In this document: in pieces, positions 1-8,568 of the stretch
Layout: each line of letters begins with the position of its first letter
Position numbering within the stretch: the stretch's first letter is position 1
Assembly: GCF_003002065.1 (NCBI RefSeq)
Contig: NZ_PVZG01000010.1
Span: 186,001 to 250,000, forward strand
DNA from: Pseudosporangium ferrugineum
GTDB taxonomy: Bacteria; Actinomycetota; Actinomycetes; Mycobacteriales; Micromonosporaceae
Length of the DNA stretch: 64,000 nucleotides
Reading direction: 5' to 3'
Made by a program: the position numbers and the translations under genes
The notes under the pieces: generated by a model
Databases searched by the model: none
Told to the model about the DNA's origin: nothing
What the model saw: only the letters and a program-made list of their open reading frames with translations

Positions 1-858
1 GCCCTGTGGATCTCCGACCACTACCACCCCTGGGTCGACGCGCAGGGCCAGAGCGCGTTCGTCTGGTCCACCATCGGCGCCCTCAGCCAGGCCTGCTCCC
101 TGCCCATCAACACCGCGGTGACCTGCCCGACCGTGCGCATCCACCCGGCCGTCATCGCCCAGGCCGCCGCGACCAGCGCCGTGCTCACCGGCGGCCGGTT
201 CCGGCTCGGCGTCGGCACCGGCGAGGCCCTCAACGAGCACATCTTCGGCGACGCCTGGCCCGAGGCGGACGTCCGCCTGGAGATGCTCGAGGAGGCCGTC
301 GAGATCATGCGCGAGCTGTGGAAGGGCGGCGTGGTCTCGTACCGGGGCAAGCACTACACGGTCGAGAACGCGCGGATCTACACGCTGCCCGAGAAGCCCG
401 TCGAGATCCTGGTGTCCGGTTTCGGCCCCAAGGCGGTCGAGGTCGCGGCCCGGATCGGCGAGGGCTACATCCACGTCGAGCCCGACGGCGACGCGGTCCG
501 CCGGTTCCGCTCGGCCGGCGGCGGCGACCGCACCTGTCAGGCGGGGTTCAAGGCGGCGTTCGCGGCCACCGAGGAGGAGGGCGCGCGGATCGCGTACGAG
601 AAGTGGCCCAACGCCGGCGTGCCCGGCGAGCTGTCCCAGGTCCTGCCCTCGCCCAAGCACTTCGAGCAGGCGTCGCAGCTGGTCACCCAGGACATGATCA
701 AGGAGGCGTTCGTCTGCGGCAACGACCCGCAGGCGCACCTAGAGATGATCGGCAGGTACGCGGAGGCCGGGTTCGACGAGATCTACGTCGCCAACACCGG
801 GCCGCACTACCAGGGCCTCTTCGACCTGTACGCCGACCACGTCCTGCCGAAGCTGTAA
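1..858 (+). CDS. LLM-class F420-dependent oxidoreductase, 5' end cut by window edge
   Basis: The reading frame is open from base 1 to the TAA at 856-858, so the N-terminus lies outside the window; 285 residues are visible. The fold is the luciferase-like TIM barrel. The stretch LWISDHYHPW near the visible start, TGGRFRLGVGTGEALNEH, and later VSGFGPKAVEVAARIGEGYI are typical of the F420-dependent glucose-6-phosphate dehydrogenase-like branch (the TIGR03557 type). Such enzymes use reduced or oxidised coenzyme F420 in the cytoplasm; the substrate cannot be read from sequence. The ATG at 118 is internal, because conserved family sequence precedes it. The next gene starts 42 bases downstream. Confidence 0.85.
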   Translation, partial: ALWISDHYHPWVDAQGQSAFVWSTIGALSQACSLPINTAVTCPTVRIHPAVIAQAAATSAVLTGGRFRLGVGTGEALNEHIFGDAWPEADVRLEMLEEAVEIMRELWKGGVVSYRGKHYTVENARIYTLPEKPVEILVSGFGPKAVEVAARIGEGYIHVEPDGDAVRRFRSAGGGDRTCQAGFKAAFAATEEEGARIAYEKWPNAGVPGELSQVLPSPKHFEQASQLVTQDMIKEAFVCGNDPQAHLEMIGRYAEAGFDEIYVANTGPHYQGLFDLYADHVLPKL

Positions 859-900
859 CGGCGTTTCGATGTCGCCGGGGCAGGGCACAATGGCCGCTCG

Positions 901-2547
901 ATGAAGATCCCCGTCTACGGGCCCCGCCTGCGCAGGGTGGCCCGCAAACACTTCGGCTGGCCGTCCCTGCGCCCGGGCCAGTTCAAACCCATGCGAGCCG
1001 TGCTGCGCCGCAAGGACGCCCTGGTCGTCCTGCCCACCGGGGCCGGCAAGTCGGCGATCTACCAGATCCCGGCGGTCCTGCTGCCGGGGCCGACGGTGGT
1101 GATCTCACCGCTGCTGGCCCTGCAGCAGGACCAGATCGCCGCGCTCAACGCCCTCGACGACCCGAAGACCCGCGCCGTACGCGTCAGCTCCGCGGAGACC
1201 CCGGCGCAGCAGCGCGAGGCGATCAAGGAGATCCGCGAGGGCCGCGCCGAGTTCCTGTTCATCACGCCGGAGCAGCTCAGCGACCCGGAGCGGCTGGCCG
1301 AGGTCCGGGCCCTGCGCCCGGGCCTGGTCGCCATCGACGAGGCGCACTGCATCTCCGCCTGGGGACACGACTTCCGCCCCGACTACCTGTCGCTGGGCCA
1401 CCTGATCAAGGGCCTGGGCCGGCCGCCCGTGCTGGCCCTGACCGCCACCGCCTCGCCGCCGGTGCGCGACGACATCATCGAGCGGCTGCACCTGCGCAAG
1501 CCCGAGATCCACGTGTCCGGGCTGGACCGCCGGAACCTCTTCCTCGAGGTCGCGCACTGCCCGGACGAGGACTACCGCTGGCGGCGGCTGACCGCGCTGC
1601 TGGACGAGGCGCCCCGGCCGGGCATCATCTACGTCGCCACCCGGCGCGCCGCCGAGGAACTGGCCGAGCGGCTCACCCGGGCCGGGTACGCCGCCGACTT
1701 CTACCACGGCGGCATGGCGGCCGGTGCCCGCGAGCAGCGGCACGAGGACTTCACCGCGGACAAGCTCGAGATCATGGTCGCCACCTCGGCGTTCGGCATG
1801 GGCATCGACAAGCCGAACATCCGCTGGGTGGCGCACGTGGCCCTGCCGGACTCGCCGGACAGCTACTTCCAGGAGATCGGCCGGATGGGCCGTGACGGCG
1901 AGCCGGGCCGGGCCCTGCTGCTGTGGCGCGCCGAGGACGAGGCCATCCAGCGGTTCTTCACCGGCGGCTCGCCCGACGCCGCCGAGCTGCGCGAGCTCGC
2001 CGCCGCCCTGCGCGCCGGGCCAGCCACCAAAACCGCCCTCAAGGAGCGGAGCGGCCTCGGCCCGCGCAAGCTCGGCCAGTTCCTCAGCCTGCTCGAACAG
2101 GTCGGCGCCGCCGCCGCGGGGCAGGGCAACAAGTGGACGGTGCCGGTGTTCGCCCCGCTCCCGGCCGCCGCGGCGGAGGCCGCCGTCGCCGCATACGAGC
2201 GCCGGCAGGTCGTCCAGCGCTCCCGCACCGACATGATGCGCGGCTTCGCCGAGACCCGGGCGTGCCGCACCCAGACGCTGCTCGCGTACTTCGGCGAGGA
2301 CATGCGCAAGCCCTGCGGCCACTGTGACAACTGCGTCGAGGGCGTGGCCGAGGAGGTCGAGGAGGCCACCGGGGACGGGTTGTTCCCGGTGCACAGCACC
2401 GTGCGGCACCCGGAGTGGGGCCCCGGCATGGTGATGGGCTACGAGGAGGACCGGGTGACGGTGCTGTTCGAGGAGGTCGGCTACAAGACCCTCTCGGTAC
2501 CCGTCGTCGAGGAGCATGCTCTCCTGGTCGCCGAGAAGAAGAAGTGA
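901..2547 (+). CDS. recQ: RecQ-like ATP-dependent DNA helicase
   Basis: A 548-residue superfamily-2 3'-5' DNA helicase. Visible motifs are Walker A PTGAGKS (about 45-51), DEAH box (146-149), motif III TATAS, and the motif V/VI region FGMGIDKPNIRWV then EIGRMGRDGEPG. A zinc cluster follows at about 455-478 (C-x16-C-x2-C-x2-C). The last 50 residues form a small beta-rich domain beginning VRHPEWGPGMV, like the DUF3553-type domain at the end of some actinobacterial RecQ proteins. There is no HRDC domain. Motif VI reads GRMGRDG rather than the usual GRAGRDG. The ATG at 901 has no ribosome binding site; CACAAT at 886-891 could be a -10 element of a nearly leaderless message. Confidence 0.9.
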   Translation: MKIPVYGPRLRRVARKHFGWPSLRPGQFKPMRAVLRRKDALVVLPTGAGKSAIYQIPAVLLPGPTVVISPLLALQQDQIAALNALDDPKTRAVRVSSAETPAQQREAIKEIREGRAEFLFITPEQLSDPERLAEVRALRPGLVAIDEAHCISAWGHDFRPDYLSLGHLIKGLGRPPVLALTATASPPVRDDIIERLHLRKPEIHVSGLDRRNLFLEVAHCPDEDYRWRRLTALLDEAPRPGIIYVATRRAAEELAERLTRAGYAADFYHGGMAAGAREQRHEDFTADKLEIMVATSAFGMGIDKPNIRWVAHVALPDSPDSYFQEIGRMGRDGEPGRALLLWRAEDEAIQRFFTGGSPDAAELRELAAALRAGPATKTALKERSGLGPRKLGQFLSLLEQVGAAAAGQGNKWTVPVFAPLPAAAAEAAVAAYERRQVVQRSRTDMMRGFAETRACRTQTLLAYFGEDMRKPCGHCDNCVEGVAEEVEEATGDGLFPVHSTVRHPEWGPGMVMGYEEDRVTVLFEEVGYKTLSVPVVEEHALLVAEKKK

Positions 2548-2560
2548 AGTGAGGAGACCC

Positions 2561-3064
2561 GTGACGGACGAACCGTTGTACGCCCAGTTCGGCTTCACCG
2601 ACCCGGAGTGGGGGCTGCTCGCCGGCCTGCCGCAGTCGGTGCTGACCGCAGCCAGCGCGGCGACGCCCGACAGTGCCCGCAAGACCCGCCAGGAGACCGC
2701 GGCGGGCCTCGACCGGATCTCGGACGCCCGCGCATCGGCCAGCCCGCTGGTGGCCGCGGTCGCCAGGGCCGTGCTCGCCGCGACCGGCGACCCGGACCGC
2801 GGCGAGGAGCTGCCCGCCATCGAACCGGCCGACCCGGTCGGGTACGTCCAGGACGTGATCACCCGGGCGGCGGAGGCCGCGGCGCTGCTGGCCGCGAAGG
2901 CCACACCCGCGGACGCCGAGACGTACAAGCACTGGCTGGTCGAGATCGCCGAGTCCGTGGTCGGCGCCGCCTCGACGGGCGGGGTGCTCGGCCTCGGCGG
3001 CGACCAGATCACCGAGAACGAGCGGGAATTCCGCGACGAGCTGGCGAAGGCCCTGGCCGGCTGA
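2561..3064 (+). CDS. Conserved hypothetical protein, about 167 residues
   Basis: I do not recognise a named family. The GTG at 2561 is preceded by GAGGAG at 2551-2556, a good ribosome binding site 13 bases after the recQ stop, so it is probably co-transcribed with recQ. The open frame extends upstream to 2516, but that part overlaps recQ. The protein is soluble, mostly helical and Ala-rich. It starts TDEPLYAQFGFTDPEW and ends in an acidic helix (ITENEREFRDELAKAL). No signal peptide or membrane segment is visible. A role linked to RecQ is possible only by proximity. Confidence 0.75.
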   Translation: MTDEPLYAQFGFTDPEWGLLAGLPQSVLTAASAATPDSARKTRQETAAGLDRISDARASASPLVAAVARAVLAATGDPDRGEELPAIEPADPVGYVQDVITRAAEAAALLAAKATPADAETYKHWLVEIAESVVGAASTGGVLGLGGDQITENEREFRDELAKALAG

Positions 3065-3076
3065 CCCACCCCGGAT

Positions 3077-3108
3077 CCCGCGTCACGGTCATCGGGCCGT
3101 GACGCGGG
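3077..3108. terminator. Bidirectional hairpin terminator
   Basis: A perfect 12-bp inverted repeat, CCCGCGTCACGG (3077-3088) with CCGTGACGCGGG (3097-3108) and an 8-base loop, lies between two convergent genes. Neither side has a long T tract, as is usual in actinobacteria. Confidence 0.7.
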
Positions 3109-3133
3109 CCGGGTCCGCCCGGCGGACCCGCCG

Positions 3134-3757
3134 TCAGCCGCCGAGCAGGCCGCGTTCGAAGGCCGCGGCCACTGCCGCCGCGCGGTCACGGACACCCAGC
3201 TTCGCGTACGCGTGCAGCAGATGCGTCTTCACCGTCGCCTCGCTGATGAAGAGCCGGGACGCCGCCTCCCGATTGGTGCACCCGCGCGCGATCAGCCCGA
3301 GCACCTCCAGCTCCCGCTGGCTGAGCGGCTCTCGGGCCGGCGAGCGCAGGCTGCCGATCAACCGCCCGGCCACCGCCGGCGACAGCACCGACTCGCCCCG
3401 GTGCGCCGCCGCCACCGCCCGGAACAGCTCCTCGCGCGGGGCGTCCTTCAGCAGGTAGCCGGTCGCCCCCGCCTTGATCGCCGGCAGCACGTCGCTGTCC
3501 GTGTCGTACGTGGTCAGCACCAGCACCCGCGCGGCGCAACCCTGCTCGCGCAGCGCCCGGATGGCGGTGACCCCGTCCATCACCGGCATCCGCAGGTCCA
3601 TCAGCACCACGTCCGGACCGGCCGCGCGGGCCACCGCCAGCGCCTCGCGCCCGTCGGCCGCCTCGCCGCACACCTCGAAACGGTCGTCGCCGGCGAACAT
3701 GCCGCGCAGCCCGTCGCGGACCACCGGATGGTCGTCGACGATCAGCAGCTTGATCAT
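3134..3757 (-). CDS. LuxR/NarL-family two-component response regulator
   Basis: A 207-residue DNA-binding response regulator. The receiver domain (1-120) has the acidic pair D8/D9, phospho-acceptor D54 in VLMDLRMP and K104 in LLKDA. A NarL-type HTH follows (about 143-205; LSQRELEVLGLIARGCTNREAA, then EATVKTHL). The open frame runs up to 3784, but the ATG at 3757 overlaps the kinase stop as ATGA, so translation is coupled and this start fits the family. The operon order ABC ATPase, permease, kinase, regulator suggests that it controls the transporter or an envelope or drug stress response. Confidence 0.93.
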   Translation of the reverse strand: MIKLLIVDDHPVVRDGLRGMFAGDDRFEVCGEAADGREALAVARAAGPDVVLMDLRMPVMDGVTAIRALREQGCAARVLVLTTYDTDSDVLPAIKAGATGYLLKDAPREELFRAVAAAHRGESVLSPAVAGRLIGSLRSPAREPLSQRELEVLGLIARGCTNREAASRLFISEATVKTHLLHAYAKLGVRDRAAAVAAAFERGLLGG

Positions 3758-5037
3758 GCGGCGAGCGGGATCGCCGGTACGCACGCGGAGACGGCCGTGC
3801 CGGCACCCGGTTCCGACTCGACCTCGAGGGTGCCCGCGATCCGCCGGACCCGCTCGCGCATCGCGGTGAGGCCGAAGCCGCCGTCGTACGCCTCCGCGCG
3901 CGGGACCGCCGGGTCGAAGCCGCTGCCGTCGTCACGGACGTCCAGGGTCACGAGATCCTCCAGATAGGACAGGGTCAGGGCGACCCGCCGGGCGCCGGCG
4001 TGCCGGGCCACGTTGGTGAGGGCCTCCTGCGCCGTACGCAGCAGCGTCGCCTCGATCTCCGGGAGCAGCGGCTGCACCGTACCCGTGGTGATCATCTCCG
4101 CGGCCACGCCGTGCCGCGCCGACCAGCCCGAGGCCAGCTCGGCGAGCGCGGCCGGCAGCGTGGCCTCGTCCAGCGGGCGCGGCCGCAGTGCCCGGACCGA
4201 GCGGCGGGCCTCGGCGAGACTCTCCCGGGCGAGCTGCCGGGCGGTGGCCAGGTGCCGCTGCCGGTCGGCGGGGCGGTCACCGGCCTGGTCGGCGGCCTCC
4301 AGCTGGGTCACGATGCCGGTCAGGCCCTGGGCGAGCACGTCGTGGATCTCCCCGGCCAGCCGCTGCCGCTCGTCCAGCACCCCCGCCTCCCGCGCCTGCA
4401 CCAGCAGCTGGGCGTGCAGGCCGGCGTTCTCGGCGAGCGCGTCGGCGAGCTTGCCGTTCGCCTCCTCCAGGCTGCGGACCATCTCGGCCCGGCGTACGTG
4501 ATGATCCGCGGTGGTCATCGAGAGGTAGGTCATCGACGTGCCGATGACCACGTTGAACGCGACCACGACCAGGAGCGTGCCCCACTGCTGCGGCTCCCCC
4601 AGGATCCACAGGCCGCCCATCTGTGCGAGGGCCGTGCAGATACCCACCCCCGACGCACCGATCAGCCGCCAGCGGCCGCGGAGCGCGTACAGGACGTAGA
4701 GATAGCCGGTCCAGGCGAAGAAGCCGAACAGCGGGTTGCTCCAGATGAGCACGGCCATGAGGACGAGCAGGCCGGCGAAGAACACCGCCATCAGCCGGTC
4801 CCGCTCCTGCCACCGCGGGTGCACGGTGGTCAGCCAGAGCATCCACCCGGCCGTGACCGCGGCGACCGCGAACGACACCCCCAGCGGCTGCCGGGCGATC
4901 TCCGGCATGTCCCGGGCCAGCACCACCAGCGCGAGCGATGCGGCGAGGGCCGCGTACGGCAGCAGCCGCACCCGCCCGTCCATCTTCGTGCGCCACCGGC
5001 CGGTACCCGCGCCGGGCGCCATCACGTCCACCAGCAT
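3754..5037 (-). CDS. NarL-type sensor histidine kinase
   Basis: A 427-residue membrane kinase of the HisKA_3 type. The N-terminal half carries about six hydrophobic helices (roughly residues 25-170), with a coiled-coil stretch (SLEEANGKLADALAENAGL) before the H box. The phospho-acceptor is in GEIHDVLAQGLTG (H about residue 230). The HATPase domain has an N box (EALTNVARHAGARRV) and DDGSGFD. The start at 5037 is 6 bases past the permease stop and has GGGAG upstream. Its stop overlaps the regulator start (ATGA). It pairs with the regulator at 3134-3757 and is probably expressed with the ABC transporter. Confidence 0.92.
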   Translation of the reverse strand: MLVDVMAPGAGTGRWRTKMDGRVRLLPYAALAASLALVVLARDMPEIARQPLGVSFAVAAVTAGWMLWLTTVHPRWQERDRLMAVFFAGLLVLMAVLIWSNPLFGFFAWTGYLYVLYALRGRWRLIGASGVGICTALAQMGGLWILGEPQQWGTLLVVVAFNVVIGTSMTYLSMTTADHHVRRAEMVRSLEEANGKLADALAENAGLHAQLLVQAREAGVLDERQRLAGEIHDVLAQGLTGIVTQLEAADQAGDRPADRQRHLATARQLARESLAEARRSVRALRPRPLDEATLPAALAELASGWSARHGVAAEMITTGTVQPLLPEIEATLLRTAQEALTNVARHAGARRVALTLSYLEDLVTLDVRDDGSGFDPAVPRAEAYDGGFGLTAMRERVRRIAGTLEVESEPGAGTAVSACVPAIPLAA

Positions 5038-5043
5038 CGTCGC

Positions 5044-5784
5044 CTACTCCCAGCGGAAGAGCCTGGCCGCCGCCACCCCGAACACCACCACGTACGCCCC
5101 CAGCACGGCAAGGGCCCCCCACGCCGGCCACGACCCGCTCGTCGCCTCGTGCACGGCCCGCTCCCCCGCGCCCAGCGGCGTCAGGTCGGCGATGTCGCGC
5201 AGGAAGCCCGGGAACGCCTCGCGCGGGGTCCACAGTCCCGCGAAGAACATGGCCGGGAAGAACAGCAGCGTCCCGATGGCGTTCGCGGCCTTGCCGGAGG
5301 GGGCGAGCGCGGCGATGAACAGCCCGATGGCGAAGGCCGCGCCCGCGGTGAGCAGGAACGCCAGCAGGAAGGCGGCGGGCTGCCGCGGCAACGCCACCCC
5401 GAACACGACCCGGCCGACGATCAGCACCAGGCTCACCGACGCCAGGGCGGTCAGCAGGCACATCGCCACCTGGGCGCCGAGCAGGGCGATCGGGCGGGCC
5501 GGGGTGGTGGCGAGCCGCCGCAGGAACCCGGACTCCCGGTACCCCGCCAGCACCATCGGCGCCGATTGGAGGGCCAGGGTGGCGAGGGTGAGGACGGTGG
5601 CGATGCCGACGTACAGGTCGATCACCCGCAGCCCGCCGATCGCGTCGTCGGCCTCCCGGAACGCCGGGATGCTGCCGACGATCAGCACCAGGATCGACGG
5701 GAACGCCAGCGAGAAGAAGACGATCTGCGGTTCGCGCCGGAAGAGCCGCAGCTCGGAGCGGGTCAGCTGGACGAAGACGGACAT
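5044..5784 (-). CDS. ABC-2 type transporter permease
   Basis: A 246-residue membrane subunit with six predicted helices. The N-terminus (VQLTRSELRLFRREPQIVFF) is the usual cytoplasmic lead-in of ABC-2 permeases, and the loop AGYRESGFLRRLATTPARP is characteristic of the DrrB/YhfN-like branch. It starts one base after the ATPase stop. With that ATPase it should form an exporter for a drug, lipid or peptide. The substrate is unknown, although the linked two-component system suggests induction by envelope stress. Confidence 0.9.
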   Translation of the reverse strand: MSVFVQLTRSELRLFRREPQIVFFSLAFPSILVLIVGSIPAFREADDAIGGLRVIDLYVGIATVLTLATLALQSAPMVLAGYRESGFLRRLATTPARPIALLGAQVAMCLLTALASVSLVLIVGRVVFGVALPRQPAAFLLAFLLTAGAAFAIGLFIAALAPSGKAANAIGTLLFFPAMFFAGLWTPREAFPGFLRDIADLTPLGAGERAVHEATSGSWPAWGALAVLGAYVVVFGVAAARLFRWE

Positions 5785-5785
5785 G

Positions 5786-6691
5786 TCACTCCTCCCGGGC
5801 GCCGCGGCCGGTCAGCCGGACGAACGCCTCGTCCAGGCCGGCCTGCTCGATGCGCAGGTCGTGGGCGATGATCCGATGCGCCGCGAGGGTGGCGGCGACG
5901 ACCTGCACCAGGTTGCCGTGGCCGTCGACCTCCACCTGGGAGCCGTGCCTGGTCACCCGGTCGACCTCGGGCAGCACGGTCAGCAGCGCGTCGTCGATCG
6001 GCGCCGAGGGCCGGAACCGCACCCGCTGCCCGGCCGAGACCCGCTCGACCAGGCCGGCCGGGGTGTCGACGGCCACCACCACGCCGGCGTCGATGACCGC
6101 GATCCGGTCGCAGAGCCGCTCGGCCTCCTCCATGAAATGCGTGACGAGCACGACCGTCACGCCGCGATCCCGGACCGCGCCGATCAGGTCCCAGGTGTCG
6201 CGACGGGCCTGCGGGTCCAGCCCGGTGGTCAGCTCGTCGAGGATGGCGATCCGCGGGTTGCCGAGCAGCGCCAGGGCGATCGACAGCCGCTGCTTCTGGC
6301 CGCCGGACAGCTTCCCGAACCGGGTCCCGAGCTTGCCGTCCAGGCCCAGCTCCGCGGCGAGTCGCCGCCAGTCGGCCGGGTCCGGGTAGAAGGCGGAGAA
6401 GAGCTCCAGGGCTTCGCGTACGGCCATCTTCTCGGGCAGCCGGCTCTCCTGCAGCTGTACGCCCACCAGCCGGCGCAGGGCGGGGTCGCGGGGGTCGCGG
6501 CCGAGCACGCGTACGGTGCCGGAGTCCGGCGTACGCAGCCCGGCGACGCACTCCACGGTCGTCGTCTTGCCCGCCCCGTTCGGGCCCAGGATGCCGAAGA
6601 TCTCCCCCGCCTCGACGGCCAGGGAGACGCCGGCCACCGCGACGGTGTCCCCGTACCGTTTCCGGAGTTCTTCGATCTCGATGACTGTCAT
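5786..6691 (-). CDS. ABC transporter ATP-binding protein, DrrA-like
   Basis: A 301-residue ATPase. Walker A GPNGAGKTT is at about 36-44, signature LSGGQKQRLS at 128-137 and Walker B AILDEL at 149-154, followed by TTGLDPQARRD and a switch histidine in VLVTHFMEEAERL. The usual LDEP is LDEL here (Leu154 for Pro), while the catalytic Glu is kept. A C-terminal domain of about 80 residues (DUF4162-like position) follows. It is the first gene of the four-gene minus-strand operon. GACGCT ends 6 bases before the ATG with no ribosome binding site, so the message may be leaderless. Confidence 0.92.
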   Translation of the reverse strand: MTVIEIEELRKRYGDTVAVAGVSLAVEAGEIFGILGPNGAGKTTTVECVAGLRTPDSGTVRVLGRDPRDPALRRLVGVQLQESRLPEKMAVREALELFSAFYPDPADWRRLAAELGLDGKLGTRFGKLSGGQKQRLSIALALLGNPRIAILDELTTGLDPQARRDTWDLIGAVRDRGVTVVLVTHFMEEAERLCDRIAVIDAGVVVAVDTPAGLVERVSAGQRVRFRPSAPIDDALLTVLPEVDRVTRHGSQVEVDGHGNLVQVVAATLAAHRIIAHDLRIEQAGLDEAFVRLTGRGAREE

Positions 6692-6772
6692 GCACCGAGC
6701 GTCACAGCCGCCGCGCGCCGGCGAATCGACCAGCGGGCGGCGGCCGGGGTCAACCGGTCGGTGGATGCGCCG

Positions 6773-7984
6773 CTACACCATCGCCTCGGCCTCGTTGTTG
6801 CGCCGGCCCGAAACCGCCGCGTAGACGGAGCCGAGCTGCGACGCGACGCGCTTCCAGGAGTACGCCTGACGGGCCCGGTCCAGCGCCGCGGTCGCGTACG
6901 CGAACCGCCGCACCTTGTCGTTGACCAGGCGCCGGAGGGCGCTGCCGAGCGCACGGGGGTCCCGGGCCGGCACCAGGTCGCCGGTGAGGCCGTCGACGAC
7001 GGTCTCGTTGATGCCGCCGACCGGCGTGCCGATCACCGGGATGCCGCAGGCCATCGCCTCGAGCGGGGCCAGCTCGAACTGCTCCCGCCAGGGCGCCGCG
7101 ACGAGCAGGTCGGCGGAGCGGTACCAGCGTGGCATCTCCGCGGCCGGCACGGCACCGACGAGCCGCACCCGGTCGGCGACCTTGTACTGCTCCGCGATGG
7201 CGCGCAGCCGCTCGGCCTGGGGGTCCTTGGCGAGCCGCTCGGCGCTCGGACCGCCGACGACCACGCACTCGGCGCCGGGGACGTAGCGCATGGCCTGGAT
7301 GACGTCGCCGAAGCCCTTGCGCTCGACGAGCCGGCCGACGCTGAGGATGCGGGGACGCTCCGGGTCGCGCTCGGCGGCCGGGCCGTCCGGGGTGAAACGG
7401 TCGCTGTCGACGCCGGCCGGGACGACGGTCAGCCGCGCCCTCGGTACGCCGATCCGGACCAGCCCGTGCACCTCGTCCTGGGTCTGGGCGACGACCCGGT
7501 CGACGGCCCGGCCCAGCGCGCGCTCGTAGCCGCCCCGGGAGGTGCCCGGGCCGGCCGGCTCCTCGTCGGCGATCTCGTGGAACGACTGCACCACCGGGAT
7601 GCCGACCTGCCGGGCCGCGGTGACGGCCGCCAGCCCGCTGGTCCAGAAGTGGGCGTGGGCGACGTCGGGCAGCCAGTCGGTCTCGCGCCACTCGTTGCGC
7701 AGCCACTGCGCGAAGTCACCCATGTGCCGCAGCAGTACGTCGTCCTGCAGCGCCTGGGCGGGGCCGGCGGGCACGTACACCACCTTGACCCCGGCCCGCA
7801 CGCCGGCGCCGAGCGGCACGAAGGCGGGCAGCTCCGGGCTGTCCCGGCGGGTGTAGACGCGGACGTCGTGGCCGAGCTCGGCGAGCGCGGTGGAGAGCTC
7901 CGCGACGTGCCGCTGCTGGGCGCCCGCCGAGGCGCCGTCCGCGGGCAGCGGGGTCGCCTGCTCGCTGATCATCGCGATACGCAC
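6773..7984 (-). CDS. GT4-family glycosyltransferase
   Basis: A 403-residue retaining glycosyltransferase of the GT-B fold. The N-terminal acceptor domain begins MRIAMISEQATPLP and has a Gly/Ala loop (GASAGAQQRHV). The C-terminal donor domain has ILSVGRLVERKGFGDVI and the E-x7-E motif in EQFELAPLEAMACGIPV, then GTPVGGINETVVDGLTG. The GTG start at 7984 has CAGGAGGA upstream. It is transcribed away from the SRPBCC/SDR pair. The likely role is transfer of an activated sugar to a lipid, polysaccharide or small molecule; donor and acceptor are not readable. Confidence 0.88.
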   Translation of the reverse strand: MRIAMISEQATPLPADGASAGAQQRHVAELSTALAELGHDVRVYTRRDSPELPAFVPLGAGVRAGVKVVYVPAGPAQALQDDVLLRHMGDFAQWLRNEWRETDWLPDVAHAHFWTSGLAAVTAARQVGIPVVQSFHEIADEEPAGPGTSRGGYERALGRAVDRVVAQTQDEVHGLVRIGVPRARLTVVPAGVDSDRFTPDGPAAERDPERPRILSVGRLVERKGFGDVIQAMRYVPGAECVVVGGPSAERLAKDPQAERLRAIAEQYKVADRVRLVGAVPAAEMPRWYRSADLLVAAPWREQFELAPLEAMACGIPVIGTPVGGINETVVDGLTGDLVPARDPRALGSALRRLVNDKVRRFAYATAALDRARQAYSWKRVASQLGSVYAAVSGRRNNEAEAMV

Positions 7985-8121
7985 GGGGTCCTCCTGGCGA
8001 CAGCTTGAATTCCGGCAGCCTTGATTTCCGGGAGAAGACCGGAGTTGGAGCTGGCGATACGCGGAGCGTCTTGCCCCTGTCCCGAAAGCGTAAACATCCG
8101 GCCAGCGGGTATGTGCCGCTC

Positions 8122-8568
8122 GTGGCTATCGTGCGGCGGGTCGTCCCCGCTCCCCCGGACCAGGTGTTCGCCGTCCTCGCCGACGGCTGGACGTACAGCG
8201 ACTGGGTCGTCGGCACCGTGCACATCCGCGACGTCGACGAGAACTGGCCGCAGCCGGGGTCGAAACTGCACCACAAGGCCGGGCCGTGGCCGCTGTCCCT
8301 GCACGAGAGCTCCGAGGTGCTCTCCTGCGAGCCGGAACGCGAGCTGACCATCCTGGCCGGCCTGTGGCCCCTCGGCGAGGCGACCGTCCGGATACGGCTC
8401 GAGCCGGTCGACGGCGGGCGCACCCGGGTGACGATGGAGGAGACCTTCCGGGCCGGGCCGCTGCGCTGGATCCACACCAAGCTCAACGACCTCGTCCTGC
8501 ACCGTCGCAACATCGAGTCGTTGCGACGTTTGTCGGACATCGCCGCCAGGGAAAAGAGCCGCCCGTGA
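8122..8568 (+). CDS. SRPBCC-fold (polyketide cyclase/dehydrase-like) protein
   Basis: About 148 residues from the GTG at 8122 (VAIVRRVVPAPPDQVFAVL), a typical start of START/SRPBCC lipid- or ligand-binding proteins. TATGTG ending 6 bases before this GTG resembles the leaderless pattern seen elsewhere. The open frame extends back to a TTG at 8005, but that region is the divergent intergenic space and reads as non-coding. The protein has the helix-grip pattern with VTMEETFRAGPLRW and a C-terminal helix. It overlaps the next SDR gene by four bases (GTGA), so the two are coupled. Confidence 0.8.
   Translation: MAIVRRVVPAPPDQVFAVLADGWTYSDWVVGTVHIRDVDENWPQPGSKLHHKAGPWPLSLHESSEVLSCEPERELTILAGLWPLGEATVRIRLEPVDGGRTRVTMEETFRAGPLRWIHTKLNDLVLHRRNIESLRRLSDIAAREKSRP

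Noticed and set aside
4736-8008. A 1090-codon plus-strand open frame antisense to the ABC/kinase and glycosyltransferase genes
   Set aside because: It is an artefact of high GC. The minus strand encodes well-recognised proteins with correct motifs and third-position GC, while the antisense translation is Arg/Ala/Pro/Ser-rich and has no family features.
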